Part shown: in pieces, positions 42,665-51,237 of the stretch | Numbering within the stretch: the first letter of the stretch is position 1 | How the letters are laid out: every line of letters begins with the position of its first letter | Assembly: GCF_900105585.1 (NCBI RefSeq) | Contig: NZ_FNRT01000002.1 | Span: 4,340,001 to 4,404,000, forward strand | Origin: Nocardioides exalbidus | GTDB lineage: Bacteria > Actinomycetota > Actinomycetes > Propionibacteriales > Nocardioidaceae | Direction: 5' to 3' | Length of the DNA: 64,000 bases | Notes under the pieces: model-generated | Database searches by the model: none | Seen by the model: only the letters and a program-made list of their open reading frames with translations | What the model was told of the DNA's origin: nothing | Program-made: the position numbers and the translations under genes

Positions 42665-45451
42665 TCAGCCGCGCGGGATCTCGCGCATCTCGAAGGCCTC
42701 CACGACATCGCCGATCTTGATGTCCTGGAAGTTCCTCAGCACCAGACCGCACTCGAAGCCCTCGCGGACCTCGGCGGCGTCGTCCTTCTCGCGGCGGAGC
42801 GAGGCGAGGTCGAGGTTGTCGGCCACCACCGCTCCGTCGCGCAGGATCCGGACCTTCGCGTTGCGGCGCAGGACACCGGAGGTGACCATGCAGCCCGCGA
42901 TGTTGCCGGCCTTGGACGAGCGGAAGATCTCGCGGATCTCCGCCTGGCCGAGGGTCGACTCCTCGTAGATCGGCTTGAGCATGCCCTTGAGCGCTGCCTC
43001 GATCTCCTCGATCGCCTGGTAGATGACCGAGTAGTAGCGGATCTCGACACCTTCCTTGTCGGCCATCTGGCTCGCCTTGCCCTGCGGGCGGACGTTGAAG
43101 CCGATGATGATGGCGTCGGAGGCGGCGGCCAGGTCGACGTTGGTCTCGGTGATCGCACCGACACCGCGGTCGATGACGCGGAGCGAGACCTCGTCGCCGA
43201 CGTCGATCTGCGACAGGGCGTCCTCGAGGGCCTCGACCGAACCGGACACGTCGCCCTTGAGGATGAGGTTGAGCTCCTGGCTCTCGCCCTTCTCCATGGA
43301 GGCCATGAAGTCCTCGAGGCTGCGACGCACACGACGCTTGGCCTGCATGGCCGCACGCTCGCGCGCCTCACGCTTCTCGGCGATCTGGCGGGCCATGCGG
43401 TCGTCCTCGACCACGATGAAGTTCTGGCCCGCACCCGGCACCGCCGAGAGGCCCAGCACCATCGCCGGACGCGACGGGTCGGCCTCGGCGATCTCGTTGC
43501 CGTGCTCGTCGAGCATCGCGCGGACACGGCCGTGGGCCGGACCGGCGACGATCGAGTCGCCGACCCGCAGCGTGCCGCGCTGGACCAGCACGGTCGCGAC
43601 GGGGCCGCGGCCACGGTCGAGGTGCGCCTCGACCACGAGGCCCTGGGCGTCCTGGTCGGGGTTGGCACGCAGGTCGAGCGACGCGTCGGCGGTGAGCACG
43701 ACGGCCTCGAGCAGCTTGTCGAGGTTGAGCCCGGCCTTGGCCGAGACGTCGACGAACATCGCGTCGCCGCCGTACTCCTCGGGGATCAGGCCGTACTCCG
43801 TCAGCTGGCCACGGACCTTCGTCGCGTCGGCCTCCGGCTTGTCGATCTTGTTGACCGCCACGACGATCGGCACGCCGGCCGCCTTCGCGTGGTTGAGCGC
43901 CTCGACCGTCTGCGGCATGACGCCGTCGTCGGCCGCGACGACCAGGATCGCGATGTCGGTGGCCTGGGCACCACGGGCACGCATGGCGGTGAACGCCTCG
44001 TGACCCGGGGTGTCGATGAAGGTGATGCGGCGGTCGTCGCCGTCGACCTCGGTGTGGACCTGGTAGGCACCGATGTGCTGGGTGATGCCACCGGCCTCCT
44101 TGTCGACCACGTTGGCGTCACGCAGTGCGTCGAGGAGCTTGGTCTTTCCGTGGTCGACGTGACCCATGACCGTGACGACCGGCGGACGGATGGCCAGGTC
44201 GGCCTCGTCGCCCTCGTCGGCACCGAACTCGAGGTCGAACGTCTCGAGCAGCTCGCGGTCCTCGTCCTCCGGGGAGACGATCTGCACGACGTAGTTGAGC
44301 TCCTCGGCGAGCAGCTCGAACGTCTCGTCACCCACCGACTGCGTCGAGGTGACCATCTCGCCCAGCGAGAACAGCATCTGCACCAGCGCTGCGGCGTCGA
44401 CGTTGATCTTCTCGGCGAAGTCGGTCAGCGAGGCACCGCGCGGGAGCCGGACGGTCTCGCCGTTGCCCTTGCGGACACGCACGCCACCGATCGTCGGGGC
44501 CTCCATGGCCTCGAACTCCATGCGACGCGCACGCTTCGACTTCCGTCCACGACGCGACGGACCACCGGCGCGCCCGAAGGCACCCTGGGTCTGGCCGCGC
44601 TGGCCGGGACGGCCGCCACCCGGGCGACCGCCGCCGGACGGGCCGAAGCCGCCGGGACGACCGGGAGCGCCACCGGGCGCACCGCCGGGAGCGCCACCGG
44701 GGCGACCCGGGGCACCGCCACGACCGGGAGCACCCGGACGACCGGGAGCGCCACCGGGGCCACCACGGGCCGGGCGGGCGCCCGGGCCGTTGCCGAAGGC
44801 AGCCGGGGACTTGGGCATCATGGCCGGGTTGGGACGCGGCATGCCGGGGCGGGCGTCGCCGCCGGCCGGCGGACGCGGCGGACGGTTGTCGTCGCCGGCG
44901 GCCGGACGGGGCGCCGGAGGACGCGAGCCCATGCCCTGGCTGGGGGCGAACGGGTTGTTGCCCGGACGCGGCGCGCCGGGCCTGCCGACGGGACGCGGTG
45001 CCGGGGACGGCGCCTTGGCCGCGGGTGCGGCCGGGGCGGCCGGCGGCTCGGGCTCGGCGGCAGGTGCCTCCGGCTCGGCGACAGGTGCCTTCGGGCCGGG
45101 CTTCGGGCCGGGCTTGGCGGCCGGGGCGGGAGCCTCGGCTGCCGGGGCCGGGACCTCGGCGGGAGCCTCGGTCGCGGCGGGCGCGGGGGCCGGCTTCGGG
45201 CCGGGCTTGGGCGCGGTCTTCGCGGCCGGCTTGTCGGCCGGGGCGTCGGTCGCGGTGTCGGCGGCGGGGGCTGAGGCCGCAGCGGCCTTCAGCTCGTCGC
45301 CGTACTGCTTCTTGAAGCGCATCTCGACGGGCGGCTCGACAGTCGACGATGCCGACTTGACGAACTCCCCCATCTCCTTGAGCTTCTCGAGAACGAACTT
45401 GCTCTCGACTCCGAACTCCTTGGCGAGTTCGTGGACTCGGGTCTTTGCCAC
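42665..45451 (-). CDS. infB: Translation initiation factor IF-2
   Basis: The 928-residue GTPase positions initiator tRNA on the 30S subunit. An N-terminal IF2_N domain (1-55) leads into a Pro/Ala/Gly-rich disordered region (about 55-300), then a second IF2_N-like part, and the G domain with GHVDHGKT starting at residue 430. Domains II-IV complete the protein, ending with DIKIGDVVEAFEMREIPRG. The long low-complexity region is typical of actinobacteria. It follows ylxR by 98 bases. Confidence 0.98.
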   Translation of the reverse strand: MAKTRVHELAKEFGVESKFVLEKLKEMGEFVKSASSTVEPPVEMRFKKQYGDELKAAAASAPAADTATDAPADKPAAKTAPKPGPKPAPAPAATEAPAEVPAPAAEAPAPAAKPGPKPGPKAPVAEPEAPAAEPEPPAAPAAPAAKAPSPAPRPVGRPGAPRPGNNPFAPSQGMGSRPPAPRPAAGDDNRPPRPPAGGDARPGMPRPNPAMMPKSPAAFGNGPGARPARGGPGGAPGRPGAPGRGGAPGRPGGAPGGAPGGAPGRPGGFGPSGGGRPGGGRPGQRGQTQGAFGRAGGPSRRGRKSKRARRMEFEAMEAPTIGGVRVRKGNGETVRLPRGASLTDFAEKINVDAAALVQMLFSLGEMVTSTQSVGDETFELLAEELNYVVQIVSPEDEDRELLETFDLEFGADEGDEADLAIRPPVVTVMGHVDHGKTKLLDALRDANVVDKEAGGITQHIGAYQVHTEVDGDDRRITFIDTPGHEAFTAMRARGAQATDIAILVVAADDGVMPQTVEALNHAKAAGVPIVVAVNKIDKPEADATKVRGQLTEYGLIPEEYGGDAMFVDVSAKAGLNLDKLLEAVVLTADASLDLRANPDQDAQGLVVEAHLDRGRGPVATVLVQRGTLRVGDSIVAGPAHGRVRAMLDEHGNEIAEADPSRPAMVLGLSAVPGAGQNFIVVEDDRMARQIAEKREARERAAMQAKRRVRRSLEDFMASMEKGESQELNLILKGDVSGSVEALEDALSQIDVGDEVSLRVIDRGVGAITETNVDLAAASDAIIIGFNVRPQGKASQMADKEGVEIRYYSVIYQAIEEIEAALKGMLKPIYEESTLGQAEIREIFRSSKAGNIAGCMVTSGVLRRNAKVRILRDGAVVADNLDLASLRREKDDAAEVREGFECGLVLRNFQDIKIGDVVEAFEMREIPRG

Positions 45452-45549
45452 GGTTGCTTCTGCTCCTTCTGGTCCGTGACCCCAGAAGGACAGGGGAAAC
45501 GGAACAGCTAGTGGGTGTGCACACTCATTACGAGTTACTCATCGAGTGC

Positions 45550-45906
45550 TCATGAGCTGCGTGCTCCAGTTTCTGGTCGGTGCTGCTGTGATCCGGACGG
45601 TGGTGCGTGCGCGGTGAGCCACTCCTCGAGATGGGCCTCCACCGGGGCACCGCTGAGATTCTCCCCCCTGCGCAGCGCACGGGGAAATGCTCGGCGACGC
45701 ACGGCGAGCTGCCAACACTCCTGCGTGGGGTGGACGTGCGCCCCACGGCCTGGTGCCCGGTGGTGCGGATCGGGCACCAGGGCCGGTCGGCCCTCGGCAT
45801 CCGTCCCCGCGACCACGCGGAGCAGATCGCTCGCAGCGGCCCTGGCCCGGCAACCCACGCAGGTCCGGACGGGTCCGGGCGCAGGGGTGTCAGACGTGGT
45901 GGCCAC
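45550..45906 (-). CDS. ylxR: YlxR (DUF448) RNA-binding protein
   Basis: A 118-residue protein with the YlxR signature PVRTCVGCRARAAASDLLRV and RGAHVHPTQECWQLAVRRRAFPRALR. YlxR is a small nucleic-acid-binding protein of the nusA operon; in Bacillus it has been reported as a regulator. The GTG at 45906 is chosen; a TTG at 45918 is possible. Unusually, a gene on the other strand separates it from nusA, so it needs its own promoter. Confidence 0.9.
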   Translation of the reverse strand: MATTSDTPAPGPVRTCVGCRARAAASDLLRVVAGTDAEGRPALVPDPHHRAPGRGAHVHPTQECWQLAVRRRAFPRALRRGENLSGAPVEAHLEEWLTAHAPPSGSQQHRPETGARSS

Positions 45907-45979
45907 TATCGTCAACAATAGCCCGTGCCGCCAGTGGCTGACGAACCGGGCGTTCGTGCGCGTGGGTCATGCTGGCTCG

Positions 45980-46711
45980 GTGAACCCGATCGGTGACCTG
46001 ACCCGGCGCCTGGTCTACCAGGCGGGCCGGACGCGCGGGGACCTCCCGCCCACCACCTACGAGCTGGACCGCGACGGCACGGTGGTGCGCGGCTGGGTCA
46101 CCCGACCCGGGTCGGCCCGCGCGGTGGTCTACTTCGGCGGCAACATCGAGGACGTGAGCGGCTGGCGCCAGCGCTTCCGTACGTCGCTGGGCGGGCGCAC
46201 GTCGTACCTCGTCGCCTACCGCGGCCACGGCGCCTCCGACGGCATCCCGACCGAGCGCGACCTGGTCGAGGACGGGATCGCGGTGCTGCTCGACGTCGCG
46301 GGGCGGCACGAGTCGGTCGCCGTGATCGGGCGCAGCCTCGGCAGCGGGGTGGCGGCGCAGGTCTGCTCCGACCCGCGGGTGCGCGACGTGGTGGAGTCGG
46401 TGGTGCTGGTGACGCCGTTCGACAGCCTGTCCGGGGTCATGCGCACCCTCTTCGGCGGCCTGCCCGTCGACCTCTTGGTGCCCGACCGCTTCCCGTCCGT
46501 GGAGCACGTCGGCGCCATCGCGGCGCCGATCCTCGTGGTCCGCGCCGGGCACGACACGATCGTGCGCCCCGAGGCCACCGACCGCCTCGTGGCCGCCCTG
46601 CCACCGGGTGCCCGGGTCGTCGAGCTCCCCGAGGAGGACCACGTCTCGGTCGCGCAGCCGGACGCCTACTGGAACGAGATCCAGCGGTTCCTCGGGGAGC
46701 CCGTCACCTGA
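45980..46711 (+). CDS. Alpha/beta hydrolase
   Basis: A 243-residue hydrolase. The oxyanion strand is VVYFGGNIEDVSGW, the nucleophile elbow GRSLGSG holds the serine, and the late APILVVRAGHDTIVRPEA (Asp) and EEDHVSVAQPD (His) complete the triad. It resembles the BEM46/FrsA-like serine hydrolases with unknown substrates. It is inserted on the plus strand between nusA and ylxR. The GTG at 45980 follows CATGCT by six bases; a GTG at 45962 would add six residues. Confidence 0.85.
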   Translation: MNPIGDLTRRLVYQAGRTRGDLPPTTYELDRDGTVVRGWVTRPGSARAVVYFGGNIEDVSGWRQRFRTSLGGRTSYLVAYRGHGASDGIPTERDLVEDGIAVLLDVAGRHESVAVIGRSLGSGVAAQVCSDPRVRDVVESVVLVTPFDSLSGVMRTLFGGLPVDLLVPDRFPSVEHVGAIAAPILVVRAGHDTIVRPEATDRLVAALPPGARVVELPEEDHVSVAQPDAYWNEIQRFLGEPVT

Positions 46712-46747
46712 TCGGTCGTCGGACCACTCGTCGGACCGGTCGGCGGA

Positions 46748-47731
46748 TCAGTCGTCGGCGGGGTCGGGCGCCTCGTCCGAGCGGATGTCGATCCGCCAGC
46801 CCGTGAGGCGGGCGGCGAGCCGGGCGTTCTGGCCCTCCTTGCCGATGGCGAGGGAGAGCTGGAAGTCTGGCACGACGACGCGGCACGAGCGGGCGGCCAG
46901 GTCGACGATCTCGACCGAGTTGACCCGGGCCGGCGACAGCGCGTGGGCCACGAGCTCACCGGGGTCCTCGGCCCAGTCGACGATGTCGATCTTCTCGCCG
47001 TGCAGCTCGCTCATCACGTTGCGCACGCGCTGGCCCATCGGGCCGATGCACGCGCCCTTGGCGTTGACACCGGGAATCGTGGAGTGGACCGCGATCTTGG
47101 TGCGGTGGCCGGCCTCGCGGGCGATGGCGGCGACCTCGACGGTGCCGTCGGCGATCTCGGGCACCTCGAGGGCGAAGAGCTTCTTGACCAGCGTCGGGTG
47201 CGAGCGCGACAGAGTGATCTGCGGGCCGCGCATGCCCTTGCGGACCGAGGTCACCAGGCACTTGATGCGCTCGCCGTGGACGTAGCTCTCCCCCGGCACC
47301 CGCTCGCTGATCGGCAGGATCGCCTCGAGCTTGCCGAGGTCGACCATCACGTCGTCGGGGTTGCGACCCTGCTGGATGATGCCCGAGATGATGTCGCCCT
47401 CCTTGCCGGAGAACTCGCCGAACTTGATCTCGTCCTCGGCGTCGCGCAGGCGCTGCAGCATCACCTGCTTGGCGGTGGTCGCGGCGATGCGGCCGAAGCC
47501 GTCGGGCGTGTCGTCGTACTCCGGGCCGGCGTTGCCCTCGTCGTCGACCTCGCGGGCCCACACCGTCACGTGGCCGCTCTTGCGGTCGAGCTCGACGCGG
47601 GCGGGGTGGGACGACTCGGTGGCGCGCTGGTAGGCGGTGAGCAGGGCCTGCTCGATGGCCTCGGCCAGCACCTCGAAGGAGATCTCCTTCTCGCGCTCCA
47701 GCATCCGCAGGATGCTCAGATCGATGTCCAT
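46748..47731 (-). CDS. nusA: Transcription termination/antitermination factor NusA
   Basis: The 327-residue protein has the N-terminal RNA-polymerase-binding domain (MDIDLSILRMLEREKEI), an S1 domain (KEGDIISGIIQQGRNPDDVMVDL), and two KH domains (PGVNAKGACIGPMGQRVRNV; FQLSLAIGKEGQNARLAARL). It lacks the C-terminal acidic repeats of E. coli NusA, as in other actinobacteria. The ATG shares one base with the rimP stop, so the two are coupled. Confidence 0.97.
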   Translation of the reverse strand: MDIDLSILRMLEREKEISFEVLAEAIEQALLTAYQRATESSHPARVELDRKSGHVTVWAREVDDEGNAGPEYDDTPDGFGRIAATTAKQVMLQRLRDAEDEIKFGEFSGKEGDIISGIIQQGRNPDDVMVDLGKLEAILPISERVPGESYVHGERIKCLVTSVRKGMRGPQITLSRSHPTLVKKLFALEVPEIADGTVEVAAIAREAGHRTKIAVHSTIPGVNAKGACIGPMGQRVRNVMSELHGEKIDIVDWAEDPGELVAHALSPARVNSVEIVDLAARSCRVVVPDFQLSLAIGKEGQNARLAARLTGWRIDIRSDEAPDPADD

Positions 47732-48216
47732 CAGTCGTCCTTCGTGTCGCTCTTGCGGTTGAACTCGATCTGCACGAGCGCCTTGGCCACGTCGGCGTAG
47801 GCGACCTCGTGCTTCGCGCCGGAGACGTCGAGCGTGGCCGACTCCTCCGACGAGGTGAGGATCCGTCCGGTCAGGCTCGACCCGTCGGTGAGCGTGGCCT
47901 TGACGAGGCGGTCCTCGTTGCGGCGCCAGTGGCGCGGCAGGGTCAGGGGGCGGTCGACGCCCCGGCTGGTCACCTCGAGCGTGTAGGGCATCTCGCCCAT
48001 CACGTCGGACTCGTCGAGCACCCGGGAGATCTCGCGCGTCGCGTCGGCGACGTCGTCGAGGGTGACGCCGCCGTCCTTGTCGACCGCGACGCGCAGCACG
48101 CGGCGCTTGCCGGCCGGGGTGATCTCGACGGCCTCGACGTCGAGGTCCATCACGCTCAGGGGGTCGACCAGCTCCGCTTCGATGCGGTCCCGGGTGGCGT
48201 CCTGGTGGGAACTCAT
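47731..48216 (-). CDS. rimP: Ribosome maturation factor RimP
   Basis: A 161-residue factor for 30S assembly. It has the family motifs VDPLSVMDLDVEAVEITPAGKRRVLRV, the VALDISRVLDES-type helix (DATREISRVLDESDVM) and YTLEVTSRGVDRPLTLPRHW. AAGGAGG lies upstream of the ATG at 48216. It is the first gene of the nusA-infB operon and is divergent from the lipoprotein gene at 48332. Confidence 0.96.
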   Translation of the reverse strand: MSSHQDATRDRIEAELVDPLSVMDLDVEAVEITPAGKRRVLRVAVDKDGGVTLDDVADATREISRVLDESDVMGEMPYTLEVTSRGVDRPLTLPRHWRRNEDRLVKATLTDGSSLTGRILTSSEESATLDVSGAKHEVAYADVAKALVQIEFNRKSDTKDD

Positions 48217-48319
48217 GAGGATGCACGACCTCCTTGTGCTGTTGTCGAGGGATCACCCTAGCGGCCGTCTCCACACCCTCGACATCCCCGTCGCGCAGGT
48301 CCGGACCTGGCCTGCCCGT

Positions 48320-48325
48320 TAGGGT
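48320..48325 (+). promoter_or_regulatory. Leaderless -10 box of the lipoprotein gene
   Basis: TAGGGT six bases before the GTG at 48332. The 18-base context matches that of the ATP-grasp gene at 63364 at 17 positions. Confidence 0.5.
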
Positions 48326-48331
48326 TCGGGG

Positions 48332-48859
48332 GTGCCAGGACGCCCGCTCTCACGTCGTACGACGCTGGGTGCGGCGCTCGCGGCACCGCTGGCCGTCCCC
48401 GTCGTGGCGGGCTGCGACATCGACCCGCCGAGGGCCTCCTCGACCGACGGGCCGGCGACCACCCAGGAGCCCGCGCAGGAGCCGCCGGAGGACGCCGCGC
48501 TCGTCGCCACCGTCGTGGCCGCCCTCGTGCGGGCGCAGTCCGTGCTCGAGTCGGCGACGCTCTCGGTACCGAGCCTGGGCCGTCGGCTCGAGCCGCTCGG
48601 CGCGGCGCACGCGGCGCACCTCGAGGTGCTCGTCGGCGCGGTGCCGGACGCCGAGCGCCCGACCGCTCCCCCGCCCACGGTCGCGCCGCAGATCCTCGGC
48701 GCGCTGCGGACCGTGCGCCGCTCGGAGCAGCGGCTGCTCCGCGAGCTCCGCGAGGGATGCGTGGCCGCCGCGAGCGGTGACCTCGCCCGGGTGCTGGCCA
48801 GCGTCGCCGCGTCGACCGCCCAGCACACCGCCGCCCTCTCCACCGAGGTGACCTCGTGA
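48332..48859 (+). CDS. Predicted Tat-type lipoprotein, unknown function
   Basis: A 175-residue protein. The N-terminus has a twin-arginine (SRRTTLGAAL), a hydrophobic stretch and a lipobox-like AVPVVAGC, with Cys at about residue 28. A short Pro-rich linker follows. The rest is helical, with two long helices (AALVATVVAALVRAQSVLESATL and LRTVRRSEQRLLRELREGC), so it could be a ferritin-like bundle. It is coupled by a four-base overlap to a DUF4439 ferritin-like protein. The function is not known. Confidence 0.7.
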   Translation: MPGRPLSRRTTLGAALAAPLAVPVVAGCDIDPPRASSTDGPATTQEPAQEPPEDAALVATVVAALVRAQSVLESATLSVPSLGRRLEPLGAAHAAHLEVLVGAVPDAERPTAPPPTVAPQILGALRTVRRSEQRLLRELREGCVAAASGDLARVLASVAASTAQHTAALSTEVTS

Positions 48860-49284
48860 GCGTCCTCGACGCGTTGCAGAGCACGCTCGCCGACGAGCAC
48901 GGGGCCCTCTACGCGTACGGCGTCCTGGGCGCCCGCACGTCGCAGTCGGCGACCCCGGCGCTCTACGACGCCGTGACCGCCGGCTACCGGCGCCACCGGG
49001 CCCGGCGCGACCAGCTGCGCGCCATGGTCGAGGACGCCGGCGGTCAGCCCGTCTCGGCCGCGGCGGCGTACGACGTCGGGGGGCCGCTGCTGACCGGCCC
49101 CCAGGTGCAGGCGGCCGCGCTCGCGCTCGAGGCGGACTCGGTGGCGGTGCTGCTCGCCCTCGTGGCGCAGTCGACGAGCGACGTGCGCGAGTGGGCCCTG
49201 ACCGAGGCGACCTGGTCGGCGGCCTGGCAGCTGGAGCTGGGCGGCGCGGCCCAGACCTGGCCCGGCGCCCCCGAGCTCGACTGA
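48856..49284 (+). CDS. DUF4439 ferritin-like domain protein
   Basis: A 142-residue all-helical protein of the DUF4439 family, predicted to form a ferritin-like four-helix bundle. It starts with ALQSTLADEHGALYAYGVLGA, where the Glu-His pair fits a metal ligand, and has YRRHRARRDQLRAMVEDAGG. No signal peptide is present. It overlaps the upstream lipoprotein gene (GTGA). A role in metal or oxidative stress is possible but not shown. Confidence 0.8.
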   Translation: MSVLDALQSTLADEHGALYAYGVLGARTSQSATPALYDAVTAGYRRHRARRDQLRAMVEDAGGQPVSAAAAYDVGGPLLTGPQVQAAALALEADSVAVLLALVAQSTSDVREWALTEATWSAAWQLELGGAAQTWPGAPELD

Positions 49285-49568
49285 GCTCGACCGAGCACCT
49301 GCCGCGGGCCGGGGACGACGCCAGGCGGAAATGAAGAACGGCCCGTGGCCTCCACCCTTGGGAAAGTCCCGAGATCCTTCCCAAGGGCCGAGGACACGGA
49401 CCGCCTTCGTGGGGTTGGTCAGCATCACCCTGTGTGACCCCTCCTGTGGGGGTGGAGCGGCCACATGCACAATCATGCATTCGTTCCGACCAGAACAGAA
49501 GCAGTTCCCGGCTGCATGTTCTTGCAACGCACAAACATGCAGGGCGTGCGCCCGCGCGGGCGGTGCGG
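49285..49568. other. Structured intergenic spacer, function unknown
   Basis: This 284-base gap between convergent DUF4439 and HAD genes has no convincing gene. A perfect 10-bp hairpin (CCCTTGGGAA 49355-49364; TTCCCAAGGG 49378-49387) and a TGCATGTT-N13-AACATGCA inverted repeat (49513-49520/49534-49541) are seen. The stretch 49465-49545 is less GC-rich than its surroundings. It could hold a small RNA or a short peptide gene. Confidence 0.5.
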
Positions 49569-50285
49569 TCAGCCCTTGTCCAACGTCCGGACGACCGCCG
49601 GCACCTGCGCCAGGGAGGTGACCCTCGCGTCCGGCTCACCCTCGGTGTGTCCGACCTGCTCGGGAGGGATCGCGCTGAGCGGGACGTGGATCGCCAGGAG
49701 ACCGGCGTTGTGGGCGCCCCAGACGTCGTCGAAGAGGCGGTCCCCCACGTAGACGCAGGCGGACGGGTCGCTGACCCCGACCGCGTCCATCGCGGCCCGG
49801 AACGCCAGCGGCGACGGCTTGGTCCACGGGATCTCGCTGGAGTAGACGTCGCCGTCGACGAGGTCGTACACCCCGTCGCGCTCGAAGAAGCCGACGTGCC
49901 ACTCACGCGGCCAGATGGTGTTGGACAGGACACCGACCTTGAGCCCCGCCGCGCGCAGCTCCTCGAACATCGGCCGCACCTCCGGGTCGGTGAGGGTGTG
50001 CGGCTCCCAGAAGTCGTAGTAGGCCTGCAGCAGTTCGGGGTCGTGCTCGAGCCCGGCCTCGGTGAAGAGGTCGGCGATCGTCGCGCTCTGCTGGTGGTCA
50101 CGGCTCCGTCCCCACAAGGCCGCACCTGCGCCGTGCAGGCGCGCGGCGTGCGCGTGGTGGTCGTCGTCGGGCGACGGCGAGGCACGCACGGCCTGGGCGA
50201 GCGCCACCGACTCGGCGTGGAAGTCGACGTCGTGCCAGCGCGTGAGGGTGCCGCCCCAGTCGAAGATCACTGCCTCGATCGCCAT
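49569..50285 (-). CDS. HAD-superfamily hydrolase, phosphonatase-like
   Basis: A 238-residue HAD enzyme with a cap domain. Motif I is VIFDWGGTLT, with nucleophile Asp9 but Gly at the usual second Asp (acid-base) position, as in phosphonatases (DWAGT). Motif II is VGVLSNT, motif III is the Lys in WTKPSPLAF, and motif IV is VYVGDRLFDDVWGAHNAG. The substrate is unknown. The ATG at 50285 lies seven bases after TAGGTT. Confidence 0.88.
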   Translation of the reverse strand: MAIEAVIFDWGGTLTRWHDVDFHAESVALAQAVRASPSPDDDHHAHAARLHGAGAALWGRSRDHQQSATIADLFTEAGLEHDPELLQAYYDFWEPHTLTDPEVRPMFEELRAAGLKVGVLSNTIWPREWHVGFFERDGVYDLVDGDVYSSEIPWTKPSPLAFRAAMDAVGVSDPSACVYVGDRLFDDVWGAHNAGLLAIHVPLSAIPPEQVGHTEGEPDARVTSLAQVPAVVRTLDKG

Positions 50286-50292
50286 GCCGGTG

Positions 50293-50298
50293 AACCTA
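50293..50298 (-). promoter_or_regulatory. Leaderless -10 box of the HAD gene
   Basis: TAGGTT on the minus strand, seven bases before the ATG at 50285; it overlaps the stop codon end of the upstream gene. Confidence 0.5.
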
Positions 50299-51237
50299 GT
50301 GGTTGACGTCGTCGGCGCTCGACCAGAGCGAGCCGTCGACGGGCCAGGGCAGCACCTCGAGGAGCTCGTCGGCGACGAGGTCGTCGACCAGCGCCCGGCT
50401 GCCGCCGACGAGGGTCGAGTCGAGGTCGGTGTCGTTGGACATCGCCCACGCGCGGTCGGCCGGCCACCACTCGGACGGGCTCTGCCACGCATGGGGAGCC
50501 CACATGGCGAGGTGCTCGTCGGGCGTGGGCGGCGGTGCAGGCGGCTGGCCGTCCGGGATGAAGACGGTGATCGTGCCGCTGGTGGCGTCCGGGCCGAGGG
50601 CGTGCCCGACGGAGGGCGCCTCGGCGCAGAGCCGCTCGACGTCGGCCACCGGTCGCCGGAAGAGGAAGTAGTCGCGGCCGGGCTGACGGGCGGTCGGCAG
50701 GTCGCGCCACGCGGTGGGCCACACGCCGTAGCCGTCCCAGAAGGCGACGACGGTGTCCTCGGGCGTGCCGGTGTGCCGGGCGAGCACGTCGGCCAGGGCG
50801 GCGAGCAACCGGCGATCGAGGAGTCCCTCGTGCGGGTCGCCACCGGCCCATCCGGTCCCGTGGGGCGGTCCGTGGTCGCTGGGCGAGCTCCGTGCGGCCA
50901 GCCGGTGCCACTGGGCCTCGGGATGGAGCGTCGTACCCATCTCCTCGGCCACCGCCGCCCACGTCGCCGGGTCGCCGTCACGGTCGCGGGCCGGGTGGAG
51001 GATCCGGGCGTACGCCTCGAAGCCCGCCGGGACCAGGAACCCGACGGCCGGTTGCGCGTCGCCCGAGCCCCACGTCGTGTCCCACCAGTCCGCCTCCGAC
51101 GGGTCGGCGTCGGGGCGGATGCCGGCGAGGTGGGCGCGCCACCTCGCCAGGTCCCGTGAGGCGGCGTCTCCCCTCCTCGACCAGCGGATGGGGTCAGCTC
51201 CGGACCAGGCCCACGATGCGCGCCGCGGCGTCGGCAA
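50296..51237 (-). CDS. Hypothetical protein, 313 aa, start uncertain
   Basis: A soluble protein rich in Trp (GFLVPAGFEAYARILHPAR, VVAFWDGYGVWPTAWRDLP, HAWQSPSEWWPADRAW). I recognise no family. The only standard in-frame start before the conserved-looking part is a TTG at 51237, which would overlap the end of proS by 44 bases; no ATG or GTG lies between, so either the TTG or an unusual CTG start is used. The stop is 10 bases before the HAD start. Confidence 0.7.
   Translation of the reverse strand: MPTPRRASWAWSGADPIRWSRRGDAASRDLARWRAHLAGIRPDADPSEADWWDTTWGSGDAQPAVGFLVPAGFEAYARILHPARDRDGDPATWAAVAEEMGTTLHPEAQWHRLAARSSPSDHGPPHGTGWAGGDPHEGLLDRRLLAALADVLARHTGTPEDTVVAFWDGYGVWPTAWRDLPTARQPGRDYFLFRRPVADVERLCAEAPSVGHALGPDATSGTITVFIPDGQPPAPPPTPDEHLAMWAPHAWQSPSEWWPADRAWAMSNDTDLDSTLVGGSRALVDDLVADELLEVLPWPVDGSLWSSADDVNH

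Noticed and set aside
46708..46751. Terminator between the alpha/beta hydrolase and nusA
   Set aside because: CTGATC/GATCAG arms exist, but the inner part does not pair well, so it is not listed as a feature.
49487..49510. LexA/SOS box
   Set aside because: Order is GTTC-N6-GAAC, the reverse of the actinobacterial GAAC-N4-GTTC box.
49465..49621. Small plus-strand frames starting at 49331 and 49465
   Set aside because: Composition is biased, no ribosome site fits, and they run into the antisense of the HAD gene.
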